A stretch of DNA of 64,000 nt from Saprospirales bacterium GYS_P2D (GTDB lineage Bacteria > Bacteroidota > Bacteroidia > Chitinophagales > Saprospiraceae), in contig WUUP01000002.1 of assembly GCA_009833045.1 (NCBI GenBank), positions 310,001 to 374,000 on the forward strand, in the 5' to 3' direction. Of the stretch, positions 23,618 to 33,339 are shown piece after piece. Made by a program: the position numbers and the translations under genes. Numbering within the stretch: the stretch's first letter is position 1; the number at the start of each line of letters is the position of its first letter. The notes below the pieces were generated by a model. That model made no database searches. It saw only the letters and a list, made by a program, of their open reading frames with translations, and was not told where the DNA came from.

Positions 23618-24052
23618 CTAAACCCAAGCATCCAAAATACCGCCCATGACTGCTCCAGTCACGATCCAGTAGCCGATATGTATCCAAGTATTCTTCATAC
23701 CTCTGCGCTCAAATAATCCATTGATCATGAAGGTCGGCACTATGAAAAATGCGGTGTACATAGCACCATGTAGCAGTCCATGCTGAAATGTGTGAAAACT
23801 ACCAATGTCCTCGATCCCAAGATGACCACCATGTGTAGTCTCGATGAAGACCTTTAATGCAAATGCTAAAATGAAACTCATGACCAGAGATACTCCATGT
23901 ACCACAGCCATATTGGTCTCTTGAAAATATTCTGCAGGCTTACCAGTAGACTCCAGCCAAGCCTTAGCGAATACCTGTCCATACCATAAAAAGCCGACGA
24001 CTGACGGCATGAGTGCTGCTACTACGAGAGCACCCCAGTTAATAAAATCCAT
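23618..24052 (-). CDS. DUF1761 family membrane protein
   Basis: This 144-residue protein has four hydrophobic segments. The N-terminal INWGALVVAALMPSVVGFLWYGQVFAKAWLE is typical of DUF1761, as are FQHGLLHGAMYTAFFIVPTFMINGLFERR and a closing GYWIVTGAVMGGILDAW. No function is known for the family. It lies between the SGNH hydrolase and phosphofructokinase genes on the same strand, with no obvious link to either. Confidence 0.8.
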   Translation of the reverse strand: MDFINWGALVVAALMPSVVGFLWYGQVFAKAWLESTGKPAEYFQETNMAVVHGVSLVMSFILAFALKVFIETTHGGHLGIEDIGSFHTFQHGLLHGAMYTAFFIVPTFMINGLFERRGMKNTWIHIGYWIVTGAVMGGILDAWV

Positions 24053-24101
24053 AGTTAGTTATTATAGTTAGAAAATGTAATGTCCATCCGACTCAAGACT
24101 A

Positions 24102-25196
24102 TCAATCACCAAAACTCACGCCCATCATCTTAGCCGTCTCGATGAGATAGTGGTCCGTCGATACATGGTTGTATTGAGAGACAGCCTCTTCGAGAGATAC
24201 TGTGGTGAGCTCATGATTCTTATACGCTACCATCTGTCCATAGTTTTTATTGAGCACCATATTGAATGCCTTGACACCCATAGATGTAGCCAATACCCTA
24301 TCAAAGGCACTCGGTGTACCTCCTCTCTGCACATGTCCAAGAACTGTGGCCCTCACCTGTCCTGCACATCCAGCCTCTTCGAGCTGATGTCTCAAAAGAT
24401 TTGCCACTCCACCGAGCTTGATATGTGTATCTCCGACTTCTTTACTTTTAGATCCTACCACTTCTCCGCCGATAGCCTTGGCCCCTTCTGCGATGACGAT
24501 ATTAGCAAAGCCCTTTCCCTTCTTATATCGCTTATTGATCTTCTTTACGACCTTTTGTATGTCATAGGGTATCTCTGGTATGAGACAAATCTCAGCGCCT
24601 CCTGCGATCGCAGTATGTAGGGCTATCCAGCCTGCATCACGCCCCATGACCTCCATGATAATGGTCCGATGATGACTCTCTGCCGTAGTGACTAATCGGT
24701 CAAAACAGTCAGTAGCAATCTCCACGGCCGTCTGAAATCCAAAGGTCCGATCAGTAGCATAGAGATCATTGTCTATAGTCTTAGGCACTCCGACGATATT
24801 AAGCCCTTTTTCGGCTAAGGCCAAGGAAATATTTTGGCTCCCATCACCACCGATCGAGATCACTGCGTCAAATCCTCTCTTCTTGATCTTCTTGACCAAT
24901 TCTGCAGTACGATCGATACGCTTGACAGAGCCGTCTGCTTGTGTCACCGGAAATTCCAGGGGATTGCCCTTATTCGTCGTACGGATGATCGTACCTCCCT
25001 TAGTGTGTATACCTGCGACCTTTTTATTTGTTAGTTTGACGATATCCGGTGGATCGAGGAGGATACCATTAAAGGCCTCCATACTCCCCCACACTTCATA
25101 GCCCCCATGCTCCCGAGCGGATTTGACGATTCCTCTGATGACAGCATTGAGTCCAGGGCAGTCTCCACCGCCGGTTGATACCAATATTTTCTTCAT
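24102..25196 (-). CDS. pfkA: 6-phosphofructokinase, group III-like
   Basis: The protein has 364 residues. It phosphorylates fructose-6-P to the 1,6-bisphosphate in glycolysis. The catalytic TIDND (140-144) with D142, MGRDAGW (substrate binding) and TVLGHVQRGGTPS are all present. The phosphoryl-donor site reads GGDGS (116-120), with glycine as in ATP enzymes, but PKTIDND has lysine (K139) where E. coli PfkA has G124; lysine there is the PPi-enzyme residue. The mix and the GGTIIRTTNKGNP loop match the group III or mixed-substrate PFK lineage, in which Gly/Lys members are usually ATP-dependent (family knowledge). No allosteric PEP/ADP behaviour can be read from sequence. Confidence 0.93.
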   Translation of the reverse strand: MKKILVSTGGGDCPGLNAVIRGIVKSAREHGGYEVWGSMEAFNGILLDPPDIVKLTNKKVAGIHTKGGTIIRTTNKGNPLEFPVTQADGSVKRIDRTAELVKKIKKRGFDAVISIGGDGSQNISLALAEKGLNIVGVPKTIDNDLYATDRTFGFQTAVEIATDCFDRLVTTAESHHRTIIMEVMGRDAGWIALHTAIAGGAEICLIPEIPYDIQKVVKKINKRYKKGKGFANIVIAEGAKAIGGEVVGSKSKEVGDTHIKLGGVANLLRHQLEEAGCAGQVRATVLGHVQRGGTPSAFDRVLATSMGVKAFNMVLNKNYGQMVAYKNHELTTVSLEEAVSQYNHVSTDHYLIETAKMMGVSFGD

Positions 25197-25281
25197 GATG
25201 TTAGCATTAGTTGTAGATAAATGTAAGCCTTAGTATCTTAAAATCCTGAAGAATAGATTTTGATTAGAAATATTCATCAAT

Positions 25282-25315
25282 TTTGATCAATTGTGATTAT
25301 TTCAGTATAATTTTG
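25282..25315 (+). promoter_or_regulatory. Promoter of the ornithine aminotransferase gene
   Basis: TTTG (25282-25285) and TAATTTTG (25308-25315) are separated by 22 nt, which matches the Bacteroidota sigma-A consensus. Initiation near 25320-25324 would leave a 5' leader of 12-24 nt. Confidence 0.65.
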
Positions 25316-25334
25316 ACTCATTCACAAGATAAAA

Positions 25335-26627
25335 ATGATAAATATGACTACACAGACAGCACATAGCTCTCAAGACCTCATGGCACTCGAAGATAAATAT
25401 GGAGCCCATAACTATCATCCGATACCCGTAGTACTATCTCGAGGCGAAGGCGTCTATGTTTGGGATGTCGAAGGCAAAAAATATTTTGACTTTTTATCTG
25501 CCTATAGTGCCGTCAATCAAGGACATTGCCATCCAAAAATCGTTTCTGCTCTCGCAGAACAAGCAGGCACCTTAGCATTGACGTCCAGAGCATTTTACAA
25601 TGATAAGTTAGGTGAGTACGAAAAGTACATGTCTGAGACTTTTGGTTTTGACAAAGTACTCCCTATGAATAGCGGAGCAGAAGCAGTCGAGACCGCTATC
25701 AAAATCTGTCGTAAATGGGGATATGAGAAAAAGGGAATCAAGAATGGTCATGCCAAAATCATCGTCTGTGGCGAAAACTTTCATGGACGCACGGTCACTA
25801 TCATTAGTTTCTCCAGTGATCCCGATGCTCGGGGCAATTTTGGCCCTTATACACCAGGATTCGTCAGTATACCATACAATGATATCACGGCCCTCGAAGA
25901 AGCTATTAAATCTGATCCTGACAATGTTTGCGGCTTCTTAGTAGAGCCTATACAGGGTGAAGCGGGAGTCAATGTACCTGACAGTGACTTCATCGCCAAT
26001 GCAGCCGCTATTTGTAAGAAATATAACGTTCTATTCATCGCTGATGAGATCCAGACAGGATTGGCTCGTACAGGATCAATGCTCGCTATATGCGGTGACT
26101 GCAGTTGTGAGCACCGATGTGAGCAGCAGAGTACCTATGTCCATCCAGACATATTGATCTTAGGCAAGGCACTCTCTGGTGGAGCGTATCCAGTTTCTGC
26201 AGTATTAGCAAATGATCCTGTCATGGATGTCATTAAGCCGGGTCAGCATGGTAGCACCTATGGAGGTAATCCTACTGCCTGTGCTGTAGCGACTACGGCC
26301 CTCGAAGTATTATTCGATGAGAAACTCGCACAAAATGCTCGTAGACTGGGTAAGATATTCAGAGAGCGTATGCAAGAGCTCGTAGAAAAGCTTGACATAG
26401 TCAAACTCGTAAGAGGAAAAGGCCTGCTCAATGCGGTAGTCATCAATGATAGTCCAGAGTCGTCTACGGCTTGGGATATCTGTATCAAGCTGGCTGAGAA
26501 TGGCCTTTTAGCCAAACCTACTCATGGTAATATCATCAGATTTGCGCCTCCGCTCGTGATGACAGAGGAGCAGCTACATGAGTGCTGTGACATCATCGAG
26601 AAGACGATCCGGGAATTCTCTGCTTAG
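25335..26627 (+). CDS. rocD: Ornithine aminotransferase with cysteine-rich insert
   Basis: This 430-residue class III PLP aminotransferase has [70 protein letters not shown] and [12 protein letters not shown]. The PLP lysine is K278 in ILGKALSGG, followed by HGSTYGGNP. These are signatures of ornithine 5-aminotransferase rather than of acetylornithine or GABA enzymes. It transfers the delta-amino group of ornithine to 2-oxoglutarate, linking arginine breakdown with proline and glutamate. Between the [12 protein letters not shown] strand and the PLP lysine there is a short insert with [10 protein letters not shown] (253-262), absent from most family members. Start ATG 25335 or 25344. Confidence 0.92.
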   Translation: MINMTTQTAHSSQDLMALEDKYGAHNYHPIPVVLSRGEGVYVWDVEGKKYFDFLSAYSAVNQGHCHPKIVSALAEQAGTLALTSRAFYNDKLGEYEKYMSETFGFDKVLPMNSGAEAVETAIKICRKWGYEKKGIKNGHAKIIVCGENFHGRTVTIISFSSDPDARGNFGPYTPGFVSIPYNDITALEEAIKSDPDNVCGFLVEPIQGEAGVNVPDSDFIANAAAICKKYNVLFIADEIQTGLARTGSMLAICGDCSCEHRCEQQSTYVHPDILILGKALSGGAYPVSAVLANDPVMDVIKPGQHGSTYGGNPTACAVATTALEVLFDEKLAQNARRLGKIFRERMQELVEKLDIVKLVRGKGLLNAVVINDSPESSTAWDICIKLAENGLLAKPTHGNIIRFAPPLVMTEEQLHECCDIIEKTIREFSA

Positions 26628-26734
26628 TGCACAGACCAAATATTATGTGCTAATAAAAGCTTAACACCATAGATCCTATATACCATATGTGATCTGAATA
26701 GCGTATCTTATGCATCACTTAGCAGGCTGCGTCT

Positions 26735-27442
26735 ATGAGATCATTCATACGGTATACGACTTTGGCATTATTATCTGGAGCTATAGTAGGCATACTATCT
26801 GGCTATCTGCACATCAATGCTTTCAATATCAAAGTGCTCGATCGCAAAGTCACCCAACAACACTACAACTGGCATGACGGTGTCTATGAGTGGGATGAAG
26901 TCAGAGCAAATGTGAGCTGGGAAGATGCTATGGTCGATATCAAGCCTGACTATCCTGATCTGCTACATCAGGATCTGGAGGTCATCGCTGGGCAGTTTCA
27001 GGATATATCATCCATTGATGCTGCAGAGGGATATATCAATACTCCGCAATACAAAGTAAAAATCTGCGTAGAGGATAAACAACTCAACATCATAGACTCT
27101 ACGCTCTTACAGAAGCATGGGGATATTTTCCTCAGTGCCTATCTGGAGTTATACGACTCTACAGGATGTGAGTTACTTTTCAAATATCATGACCGTAGAT
27201 TTTTAGTGAGGGACAAGTTTAGTTTTTACGGATTTGGTTCGAGAGACTTTATAATCAATAAAAGCGAGGAGCTACTCTACACTGAGATCTGTGAAGACAT
27301 CTCAGAGTTTATCTGGAGATTTGAAGGGCCCTATATCTGGCGACAAAAAGTCAAGATGGCTAATGCTATCACCAGCCTCATGTACAAGGACTGGCGCCAA
27401 GGGACCAATGAGATTCAGACTGCCACTTTCGTGAAAAAGTAG
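26735..27442 (+). CDS. Hypothetical membrane-anchored protein
   Basis: This 235-residue protein has one N-terminal membrane segment (YTTLALLSGAIVGILSGYL, ~8-26) and a large, aromatic-rich soluble part that should lie outside the inner membrane. It contains KVTQQHYNWHDGVYEW, YPDLLHQDLEVIAGQF and FEGPYIWRQKVKMANAITSL. The two cysteines near residues 111 and 148 could form a disulfide. I do not recognise a family. It precedes purN by 48 nt on the same strand, but purN appears to have its own promoter. Confidence 0.6.
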   Translation: MRSFIRYTTLALLSGAIVGILSGYLHINAFNIKVLDRKVTQQHYNWHDGVYEWDEVRANVSWEDAMVDIKPDYPDLLHQDLEVIAGQFQDISSIDAAEGYINTPQYKVKICVEDKQLNIIDSTLLQKHGDIFLSAYLELYDSTGCELLFKYHDRRFLVRDKFSFYGFGSRDFIINKSEELLYTEICEDISEFIWRFEGPYIWRQKVKMANAITSLMYKDWRQGTNEIQTATFVKK

Positions 27443-27478
27443 TACCTGTTTTCATCCGTTTAGCTCTTATTCATTGGA

Positions 27479-27486
27479 TATATTTG
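27479..27486 (+). promoter_or_regulatory. purN -7 promoter box, probably giving a leaderless mRNA
   Basis: TATATTTG matches TAnnTTTG exactly and ends only 4 nt before the purN ATG, so transcription should begin at or within a few nucleotides of the start codon. The -33 element is weak. Confidence 0.55.
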
Positions 27487-27490
27487 CGCT

Positions 27491-28060
27491 ATGAAAAGAA
27501 TCGCAATATTCGCATCTGGTACCGGCAGTAATGCCCGCTGTATACATCAGTATGGCACAGAGCACGGAGCATATGAGGTGGTAGCTATCCTATCCAATCG
27601 TAAAAATGCGAAAGTATTAGACTATGCCGCTGAGCATGGGATCGAGCACATATATTTTAAGAGATCACAACTACAGGATCCTGACTTCCTACTTCCCTAT
27701 TTAGAGCAACTGGAGGTCGACTTGATCGTCTTAGCAGGTTTTTTACTACTCATCCCCGAATATCTCATCGAGGCATATCCAGCGAGACTTATTAATATTC
27801 ATCCTGCCCTACTACCCAAATATGGTGGCAAAGGTATGTATGGTATCCATGTACATACTGCTGTCAAAGAGGCCAATGAAAAGGAATCAGGAATCACTAT
27901 CCACTATGTAGATCAGCACTATGACGAAGGGAGATATATATTTCAATCAAAAGTAAAACTCAGCGAAGAGGACACCCCTGAGGATATCGCTCGTCGAGTA
28001 TTAGCGCTGGAGCATCATTTCTTTCCGAGAGTCGTCGCCGGATTAGTCAGGAAGTCATAA
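27491..28060 (+). CDS. purN: Phosphoribosylglycinamide formyltransferase
   Basis: This 189-residue GART enzyme has N-terminal IAIFASGTGSNARCIHQY for phosphoribosyl binding, VDLIVLAGFLLLIPEYLI, and the catalytic block RLINIHPALLPKYGGKGMYGIHVH with asparagine and histidine, plus the aspartate in VDQHYDEG. It adds a formyl group from 10-formyl-THF to GAR in purine synthesis. The last 46 nt overlap the 3' end of the convergent PLP deaminase gene. Confidence 0.96.
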   Translation: MKRIAIFASGTGSNARCIHQYGTEHGAYEVVAILSNRKNAKVLDYAAEHGIEHIYFKRSQLQDPDFLLPYLEQLEVDLIVLAGFLLLIPEYLIEAYPARLINIHPALLPKYGGKGMYGIHVHTAVKEANEKESGITIHYVDQHYDEGRYIFQSKVKLSEEDTPEDIARRVLALEHHFFPRVVAGLVRKS

Positions 28061-28986
28061 GCATCTGGTATCGCTATCTGCAATCGGCGAGGATACATCT
28101 GATTATACCCTACGATGCCCTGCAGACCTCCAGTATGGACGAATAGGATGCTACTCTGTGCAGCGATCTCTCCGCTATGGATCATATCATCCAGCTTCAT
28201 CATCAGCGGCGCCGTATAGATCGGCTCTAAAAGAATCTTATAGCGATCGCTGAATCCATTAATATACCTCACGACCTCCTCATCATATCGTCCAAACCGG
28301 CGACCTCTACTCGTATCGATTATTTTGACTTGCTCTATTCGACTTTCGTCAATGAAGCTAAAACCAGCTAAGTCCGTGATGGATGACTTGAATGATGAGC
28401 CTCCTAAGATCAAAACGTTTGCATCTGCAGCATTGGCCACTCCTGCTATGGTTCCTGCTGTACCTATACCCATTGCCACATAGTTGATAGTCGCACCTTG
28501 CAGCTGGGCTTGACTCTCTTCCCAGATAGTCCGAGTCCCTTGTACCGCTGCCGCATTAGTGCCGCCCTCAGGTATAAGGTAGTGACTATTATACAGATCG
28601 AGTATTTCGGATATTTTGGGGCTGTGCTCTTTGAGACTATAGTCATCTGGATGGACAAAATGTAAGTTCATCCCAAGTGAACTGAGTAGATCGATCGTCC
28701 AATTTTGAACAGAGTCGTGATAGCTCCGCACGATACCGACTGTATCAATCCCTGCATAATAGCCCACCGCCGCAAGCGCTACTAAATGATTAGAAAAAGC
28801 TCCGCCAAAACTGATCAGCGTTTTAGCACTTGCCTTCTCCGCAAGTAATATATTTTCTTTGAGTTTGCGCCATTTATTGCCATTGATCCATGGATGAATG
28901 AGATCGTCTCTCTTGACATATAGCTGCACTCCGTAGCCTCTATAGTCCGTATCAATCAGATCCAGTCTCGATGGAAGCTGTAGCAT
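28015..28986 (-). CDS. PLP-dependent D-cysteine desulfhydrase / ACC deaminase-like protein
   Basis: This is a fold-type II PLP enzyme of about 323 residues. I prefer ATG at 28986 (MLQLPSRLDLID) over the TTG at 29004. VKRDDLIHPWINGNKWRKLKENI carries the PLP lysine, FGGAFSNHLVALAAVGYYAG binds the cofactor, IPEGGTNAAAVQGT and GIGTAGTIAGVANA hold the phosphate, and FVHTGGLQGIVGY closes the site. The family splits between D-cysteine desulfhydrase and 1-aminocyclopropane-1-carboxylate deaminase; sequence alone does not decide between them. It is the last gene of the minus-strand run that begins with fabH. Confidence 0.88.
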   Translation of the reverse strand: MLQLPSRLDLIDTDYRGYGVQLYVKRDDLIHPWINGNKWRKLKENILLAEKASAKTLISFGGAFSNHLVALAAVGYYAGIDTVGIVRSYHDSVQNWTIDLLSSLGMNLHFVHPDDYSLKEHSPKISEILDLYNSHYLIPEGGTNAAAVQGTRTIWEESQAQLQGATINYVAMGIGTAGTIAGVANAADANVLILGGSSFKSSITDLAGFSFIDESRIEQVKIIDTSRGRRFGRYDEEVVRYINGFSDRYKILLEPIYTAPLMMKLDDMIHSGEIAAQSSILFVHTGGLQGIVGYNQMYPRRLQIAIPDAYDFLTNPATTLGKK

Positions 28987-29010
28987 ATCTCTCCACAAAG
29001 CCAATAAAGT

Positions 29011-30069
29011 TTATCTCTTAATAATCGCTAATCGACGAGAGAGTATCCGCTGTTTGCGATCATCATACAGTGTATATATGTAGGTACCTTTCGGCAAAAA
29101 GGATAGATCTTCTTTGATGGTCTGACTACCATTTATTCGATAGGACTTAGACCACATTTTTTTACGCAGGATGTTATAGACCTCCATAGTGTATCCTCCT
29201 GGGCTAAAACCAATAAAATCTAAGCGTACATCACCAAAAGAAGTAGATGGATATAGGACAAACTCTTGTTCAGCGGTAGTATCAAAAATACGACCTGAGG
29301 TAGACTCATCAGCTGTATAGATGACAGACCCTACGGCTCCCAGTTCATTGAGCATCACCTGAGCTAAGAGCTCATCATTAGGATCAAAAAAGGCATAGTA
29401 TTCTGTGATCGTCGGTATATCAAGACCTATTTCAGCTACTATCGTATTGGGTATTTCTACCCATGCACCATCTTGCTCAGCCTCTACTTCTATGGCACGT
29501 AGCACTCTGACATGGACTCGCTCAGCATCATGCATAGATCTCGGCAGGTACAAGAATCCAGAAGCATCGGCATCTACTGTGACCTCTTCACTCACTACTA
29601 TTCGTAGTTTATCGTAGTCTTTTTCTCCTTTTGCTATGAGATAGGGTTTATCCAGCTCTGTAGTCCATCTCGCATTGTCTTTTGCATTATGATTCTTCTG
29701 GCCTGACCATATGTTATTGACTGGATCCGTATAATTTTTATAGACGTACCCGCTGGCCTTATCTCGGAGTGTGATCCCAGTGATACGTCCATTTTCTATG
29801 ATGCTTTCATTTTGCCAAGGATCTCGTAGGACTATCTGTCCGTCAGGACCATCAGCATATACATATTGATAGCTCATAGCTGACTGGAGAGAAGAAAAAT
29901 TCCAAATATTGTCATCGCCAGGAGTCCCGAGCTGAATGCGTTCAGGGAGATTGTCCACCTGATAGCTCATGGTAGTACCCACAGCGGGCTTCATAGGTAG
30001 TACGTGAGTGAACTGAGCACTCAGACTATCCATAAAAATCCAAAATGTGAGTAAAATCAATATCCGCAT
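29011..30069 (-). CDS. Secreted protein with T9SS type A-like sorting tail
   Basis: I start at ATG 30069 (a TTG one codon earlier is unlikely), giving 352 residues. A signal peptide (ILILLTFWIFMDSLSAQ) is followed by a beta-rich body of unknown function and a C-terminal tail of ~75 residues: FVLYPSTSFGDVRLDFIGF, YTMEVYNILRKKMWSKSY and LPKGTYIYTLYDDRKQRILSRRLAIIKR. This is the Por secretion tail pattern (type A), which directs export by T9SS and surface attachment. The tail normally begins YPNP; YPST is a variant. The gene starts 22 nt after the ABC exporter and lies 24 nt before the deaminase start. Confidence 0.8.
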   Translation of the reverse strand: MRILILLTFWIFMDSLSAQFTHVLPMKPAVGTTMSYQVDNLPERIQLGTPGDDNIWNFSSLQSAMSYQYVYADGPDGQIVLRDPWQNESIIENGRITGITLRDKASGYVYKNYTDPVNNIWSGQKNHNAKDNARWTTELDKPYLIAKGEKDYDKLRIVVSEEVTVDADASGFLYLPRSMHDAERVHVRVLRAIEVEAEQDGAWVEIPNTIVAEIGLDIPTITEYYAFFDPNDELLAQVMLNELGAVGSVIYTADESTSGRIFDTTAEQEFVLYPSTSFGDVRLDFIGFSPGGYTMEVYNILRKKMWSKSYRINGSQTIKEDLSFLPKGTYIYTLYDDRKQRILSRRLAIIKR

Positions 30070-30093
30070 CAACGCTCTTTACACTATACAAAA

Positions 30094-31911
30094 CTAAGAT
30101 AACGTAGATCGATGCCCCAAGGTATTATACAAATCCTTAAAAATTCCTGATCGACCTGTTAACTCCTCAAAACTTCCTTCATCTATAATCTGCCCTTCAT
30201 CTAATATGACTATCCTATCCATACCTTTAAGTAACAATAGGTTATGTGAAATCAAGATAATAGTCCTATCTGAATAAGCCTCTTGTATTGCTGTTATTAT
30301 CTCGTTTTCAGCGAGTTTATCCAGATTAGTCGTCGGCTCGTCCATGATCAGTATCTCGGGATCGTGGTATAAAGCACGAGCAATCGCCACTCGCTGGCGT
30401 CCCCCTCCACTCAGTATCTGACCATCGTCCCCGATCACATCTCGATGCTGCAATAGCACATCCCGCAGTCCAGCAGATTTTATCGCTTGATCATACTTGT
30501 CTGGTTTCTTCGCCTCTTCACTAAATGTGATATTGTCCGCTATCGATAGATGAAACATCGCTGGATCCTGAGTAATCACTCCGAATAGGCGCCGATAGCT
30601 ATCCATATTATACTCGCTTATATCTACACCATCCATTGAGATCTGTCCAGCATCTGGCTGCTGAAACCTCAAAAGCAAGTCCGCTAATGTAGTCTTGCCC
30701 GATCCAGAGAAACCGACTATACCTAATTTCTCTCCTTTGCTGATTTTAAGAGAGACCTCTTTTAAAATTCCTTTTTGATCTGCTTCATAGCGAAAACTTA
30801 CATTTTCAAAACTAATCCCTTCTCTGAAACGCTGAATGACTCTTCTACCAGATGGTATAAGTCTATTCGATTCATGGACTCGGTTTTTAAAATCAATTAT
30901 GCGATTCAAGGCTGCCTGCCCCTTTTTCACATTATAATACTCTCGACTAAAGCTTTTAGCGGGATCAATTATATTGTAAAAAGCAAATACAAAAGCGAAA
31001 AACGTCGTAGGTAATATATCACCAGCAAAAACCATCTGAGCCCCATACCACAATAAAACAACGATGATACATACTGCTAAAAATTCGGATATGGGCGATG
31101 CGGCATCTCGTCGTCTCAATATTCTATTGCTCAGACGATAATAGTTTTCAATGAGTCCGTCAGCTTTACTCCTAAAATAGTCATTAGCGGTATATGCCTG
31201 TATGACCTTTGATCCAGACAAGTATTCGTCGGCTACTACATTTATCTCACCGAGCAAATGCTGGGCTTTTGCCGAAGTACGCTTGAGCATCCGACTCAGT
31301 CCACCTACAATAAAAACCGCTACCGCCGCTAATAGTAATGCAATCAGACTGAGCTTCATATTGATCCAAAACATAAAAATCAAAGATCCTATTATGATCA
31401 ATGGCACTTTAAATAAGAGCTCCATAGCCTTGAGAAGTCCATGATCCAGCTCTATCAGATCATTGGACAATAGTGACAGCAACTGTCCTCGCTTTGTACT
31501 TTTCCTCAGACCCAGGGGCATGTTCACATAAGAATCAAATAGATCACGCCTGAGATCTCGCAATACCCCATTGCGGGCAGGAATAAGGAAATAACTCGAT
31601 AAGAATCGAAAAACATTGCGCAATAAAATCACAACAATCAAAAAGATACATACCGCTGCTAATGCATGATAGCGATCAGAAATGGCAATCAGACGACTGA
31701 AATTATAATTGAGCACAGCCTCCAGATCCCATGGGCTCTCTGGTGGTGCAAAACTACTCGGACTGATCCCAAATAAAATCTGGAAAAACGGAATGATCAG
31801 TGGAATGCTGAATAAGGTAAATATCGCCGTAAGTAGGTGAAATAGAACGCTCAAGAAGAGGGAGCGCTTAAAAGACATCAGTGCAGAAAAAAGTGTGAGA
31901 AATGACCTCAT
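30094..31911 (-). CDS. ABC exporter, fused permease and ATPase
   Basis: The protein has 605 residues. Six membrane segments (~20-315) of the type I exporter fold are followed by an ATPase domain: Walker A GFSGSGKTT (400-408), Q-loop in FGVITQDPAMFH, signature LSGGGRQRVAIARAL, Walker B ILIMDEPTTNLD and switch ILISHNLLLL. The signature has LSGGG instead of LSGGQ. Architecture matches MsbA-like lipid and multidrug half-transporters acting as homodimers, but the substrate is unknown. It starts 60 nt downstream of accC on the same strand. Confidence 0.88.
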   Translation of the reverse strand: MRSFLTLFSALMSFKRSLFLSVLFHLLTAIFTLFSIPLIIPFFQILFGISPSSFAPPESPWDLEAVLNYNFSRLIAISDRYHALAAVCIFLIVVILLRNVFRFLSSYFLIPARNGVLRDLRRDLFDSYVNMPLGLRKSTKRGQLLSLLSNDLIELDHGLLKAMELLFKVPLIIIGSLIFMFWINMKLSLIALLLAAVAVFIVGGLSRMLKRTSAKAQHLLGEINVVADEYLSGSKVIQAYTANDYFRSKADGLIENYYRLSNRILRRRDAASPISEFLAVCIIVVLLWYGAQMVFAGDILPTTFFAFVFAFYNIIDPAKSFSREYYNVKKGQAALNRIIDFKNRVHESNRLIPSGRRVIQRFREGISFENVSFRYEADQKGILKEVSLKISKGEKLGIVGFSGSGKTTLADLLLRFQQPDAGQISMDGVDISEYNMDSYRRLFGVITQDPAMFHLSIADNITFSEEAKKPDKYDQAIKSAGLRDVLLQHRDVIGDDGQILSGGGRQRVAIARALYHDPEILIMDEPTTNLDKLAENEIITAIQEAYSDRTIILISHNLLLLKGMDRIVILDEGQIIDEGSFEELTGRSGIFKDLYNTLGHRSTLS

Positions 31912-31971
31912 ATGGAAAGTATAATAGCTTTCTTAAATCTAAAAGATCATTTCTCTACACATCTATATGTC

Positions 31972-33309
31972 TTATTTCAAGTCAAATTCTTGTAAGAATC
32001 CAGTATGGAAATTCCCATTTCGGAATCTCTCATCTTTCATAAGCTGCTTATGAAACGGAATCGTGGTCTTAATACCTTCGATCACAAATTCATCTAAAGC
32101 TCTACCCATCTTAGTGATACACTCTTCTCGAGTCTCAGCTCTACAGATGAGCTTAGCGATCATAGAGTCATAGTACGGGGGTACCGAGTACCCAGCGTAG
32201 GCATGAGTATCTACACGCACACCATGTCCCTTAGGACTATGAAAATGCTTGATATGCCCAGGACTTGGTCGGAAGTCATTATACGGGTCCTCCGCATTGA
32301 TACGGACCTCGATACAGTGCATCTGAGGGAAGTAGTTTTGGCCACTGAGTTGATCTCCAGCAGCTACCTTGATCTGCTCTTTGATGAGATCTCTATCTAT
32401 CACTTCTTCTGTCACTGGGTGCTCTACTTGGATACGAGTATTCATCTCCATGAAGTAGAAGTTACGATACTTATCCACTAAGAATTCGACAGTACCGACA
32501 CCTTCATAGTTAATTGACTTACCAGCTAATATGGCTGCCTCACCCATTTTTTCTCTGAGCTCATCCGTCATGAATGGTGACGGACATTCTTCCACGAGCT
32601 TTTGGTGACGTCGCTGGATAGAGCAGTCACGCTCCGAGAGGTGCACGACATTGCCATGCTGATCACCGATGATCTGAATCTCGATGTGTCGAGGCTCCTC
32701 GATGAATTTTTCAATGTATATACCATCATTGCCAAATGAAGCTTTTGCCTCATTTCGTGCCATGTTCCATTGATTTTCAAAGTCATCTTCCTCCCATACG
32801 ATACGCATTCCTTTACCACCGCCACCGGCAGTAGCTTTAATCATCACGGGATATCCTATTTCTTTACAGACCTTGATACCATCTGCCACACTCTTGACTA
32901 ATCCATCAGATCCTGGCACTACAGGCACTCCTGCCTTGATCATAGTCTCTTTAGCAGTGACCTTATCTCCCATTTTATTGATCATCTCAGGAGTAGGACC
33001 GACGAATTTGATATTATACTCTGAGCATACTTGGGCAAAATCCGCATTCTCTGCTAAGAATCCATATCCAGGATGTACGGCATCAGCATTAGTGATTTCT
33101 ACAGCTGCCATGATGCGTGGTATACTGAGGTATGACTCGGTACCACTGGGTGGCCCTATACATACCGCCTCATCTGCAAAACGTACATGTAGCGCATCTT
33201 TGTCAGCTGTACTATATACAGCTACAGTCTTGATGCCCATTTCTTTACACGTACGGATGATGCGTAGAGCGATCTCGCCACGATTGGCTATCAATAGCTT
33301 TTTAAACAT
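31972..33309 (-). CDS. accC: Acetyl-CoA carboxylase, biotin carboxylase subunit
   Basis: This 445-residue protein has normal AccC length. It opens with [23 protein letters not shown], and the ATP-grasp core carries [42 protein letters not shown] and [17 protein letters not shown]. It carboxylates the biotin of AccB with bicarbonate and ATP, the first half-reaction of malonyl-CoA formation. It lies 30 nt after accB in the fabH-efp-accB-accC cluster. No carboxyltransferase genes are in the window. Confidence 0.97.
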   Translation of the reverse strand: MFKKLLIANRGEIALRIIRTCKEMGIKTVAVYSTADKDALHVRFADEAVCIGPPSGTESYLSIPRIMAAVEITNADAVHPGYGFLAENADFAQVCSEYNIKFVGPTPEMINKMGDKVTAKETMIKAGVPVVPGSDGLVKSVADGIKVCKEIGYPVMIKATAGGGGKGMRIVWEEDDFENQWNMARNEAKASFGNDGIYIEKFIEEPRHIEIQIIGDQHGNVVHLSERDCSIQRRHQKLVEECPSPFMTDELREKMGEAAILAGKSINYEGVGTVEFLVDKYRNFYFMEMNTRIQVEHPVTEEVIDRDLIKEQIKVAAGDQLSGQNYFPQMHCIEVRINAEDPYNDFRPSPGHIKHFHSPKGHGVRVDTHAYAGYSVPPYYDSMIAKLICRAETREECITKMGRALDEFVIEGIKTTIPFHKQLMKDERFRNGNFHTGFLQEFDLK

Positions 33310-33339
33310 AGGTAGATTTATATGATTGAAATAGGTCGC

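Noticed and set aside
24150-24620. 156-codon open frame antisense to pfkA
   Set aside because: Lies wholly inside a well-supported conserved gene on the other strand and shows no domain; a codon-bias shadow.
32873-33325. 150-codon open frame antisense to accC
   Set aside because: Shadow of the highly conserved accC gene; composition reflects the opposite strand.
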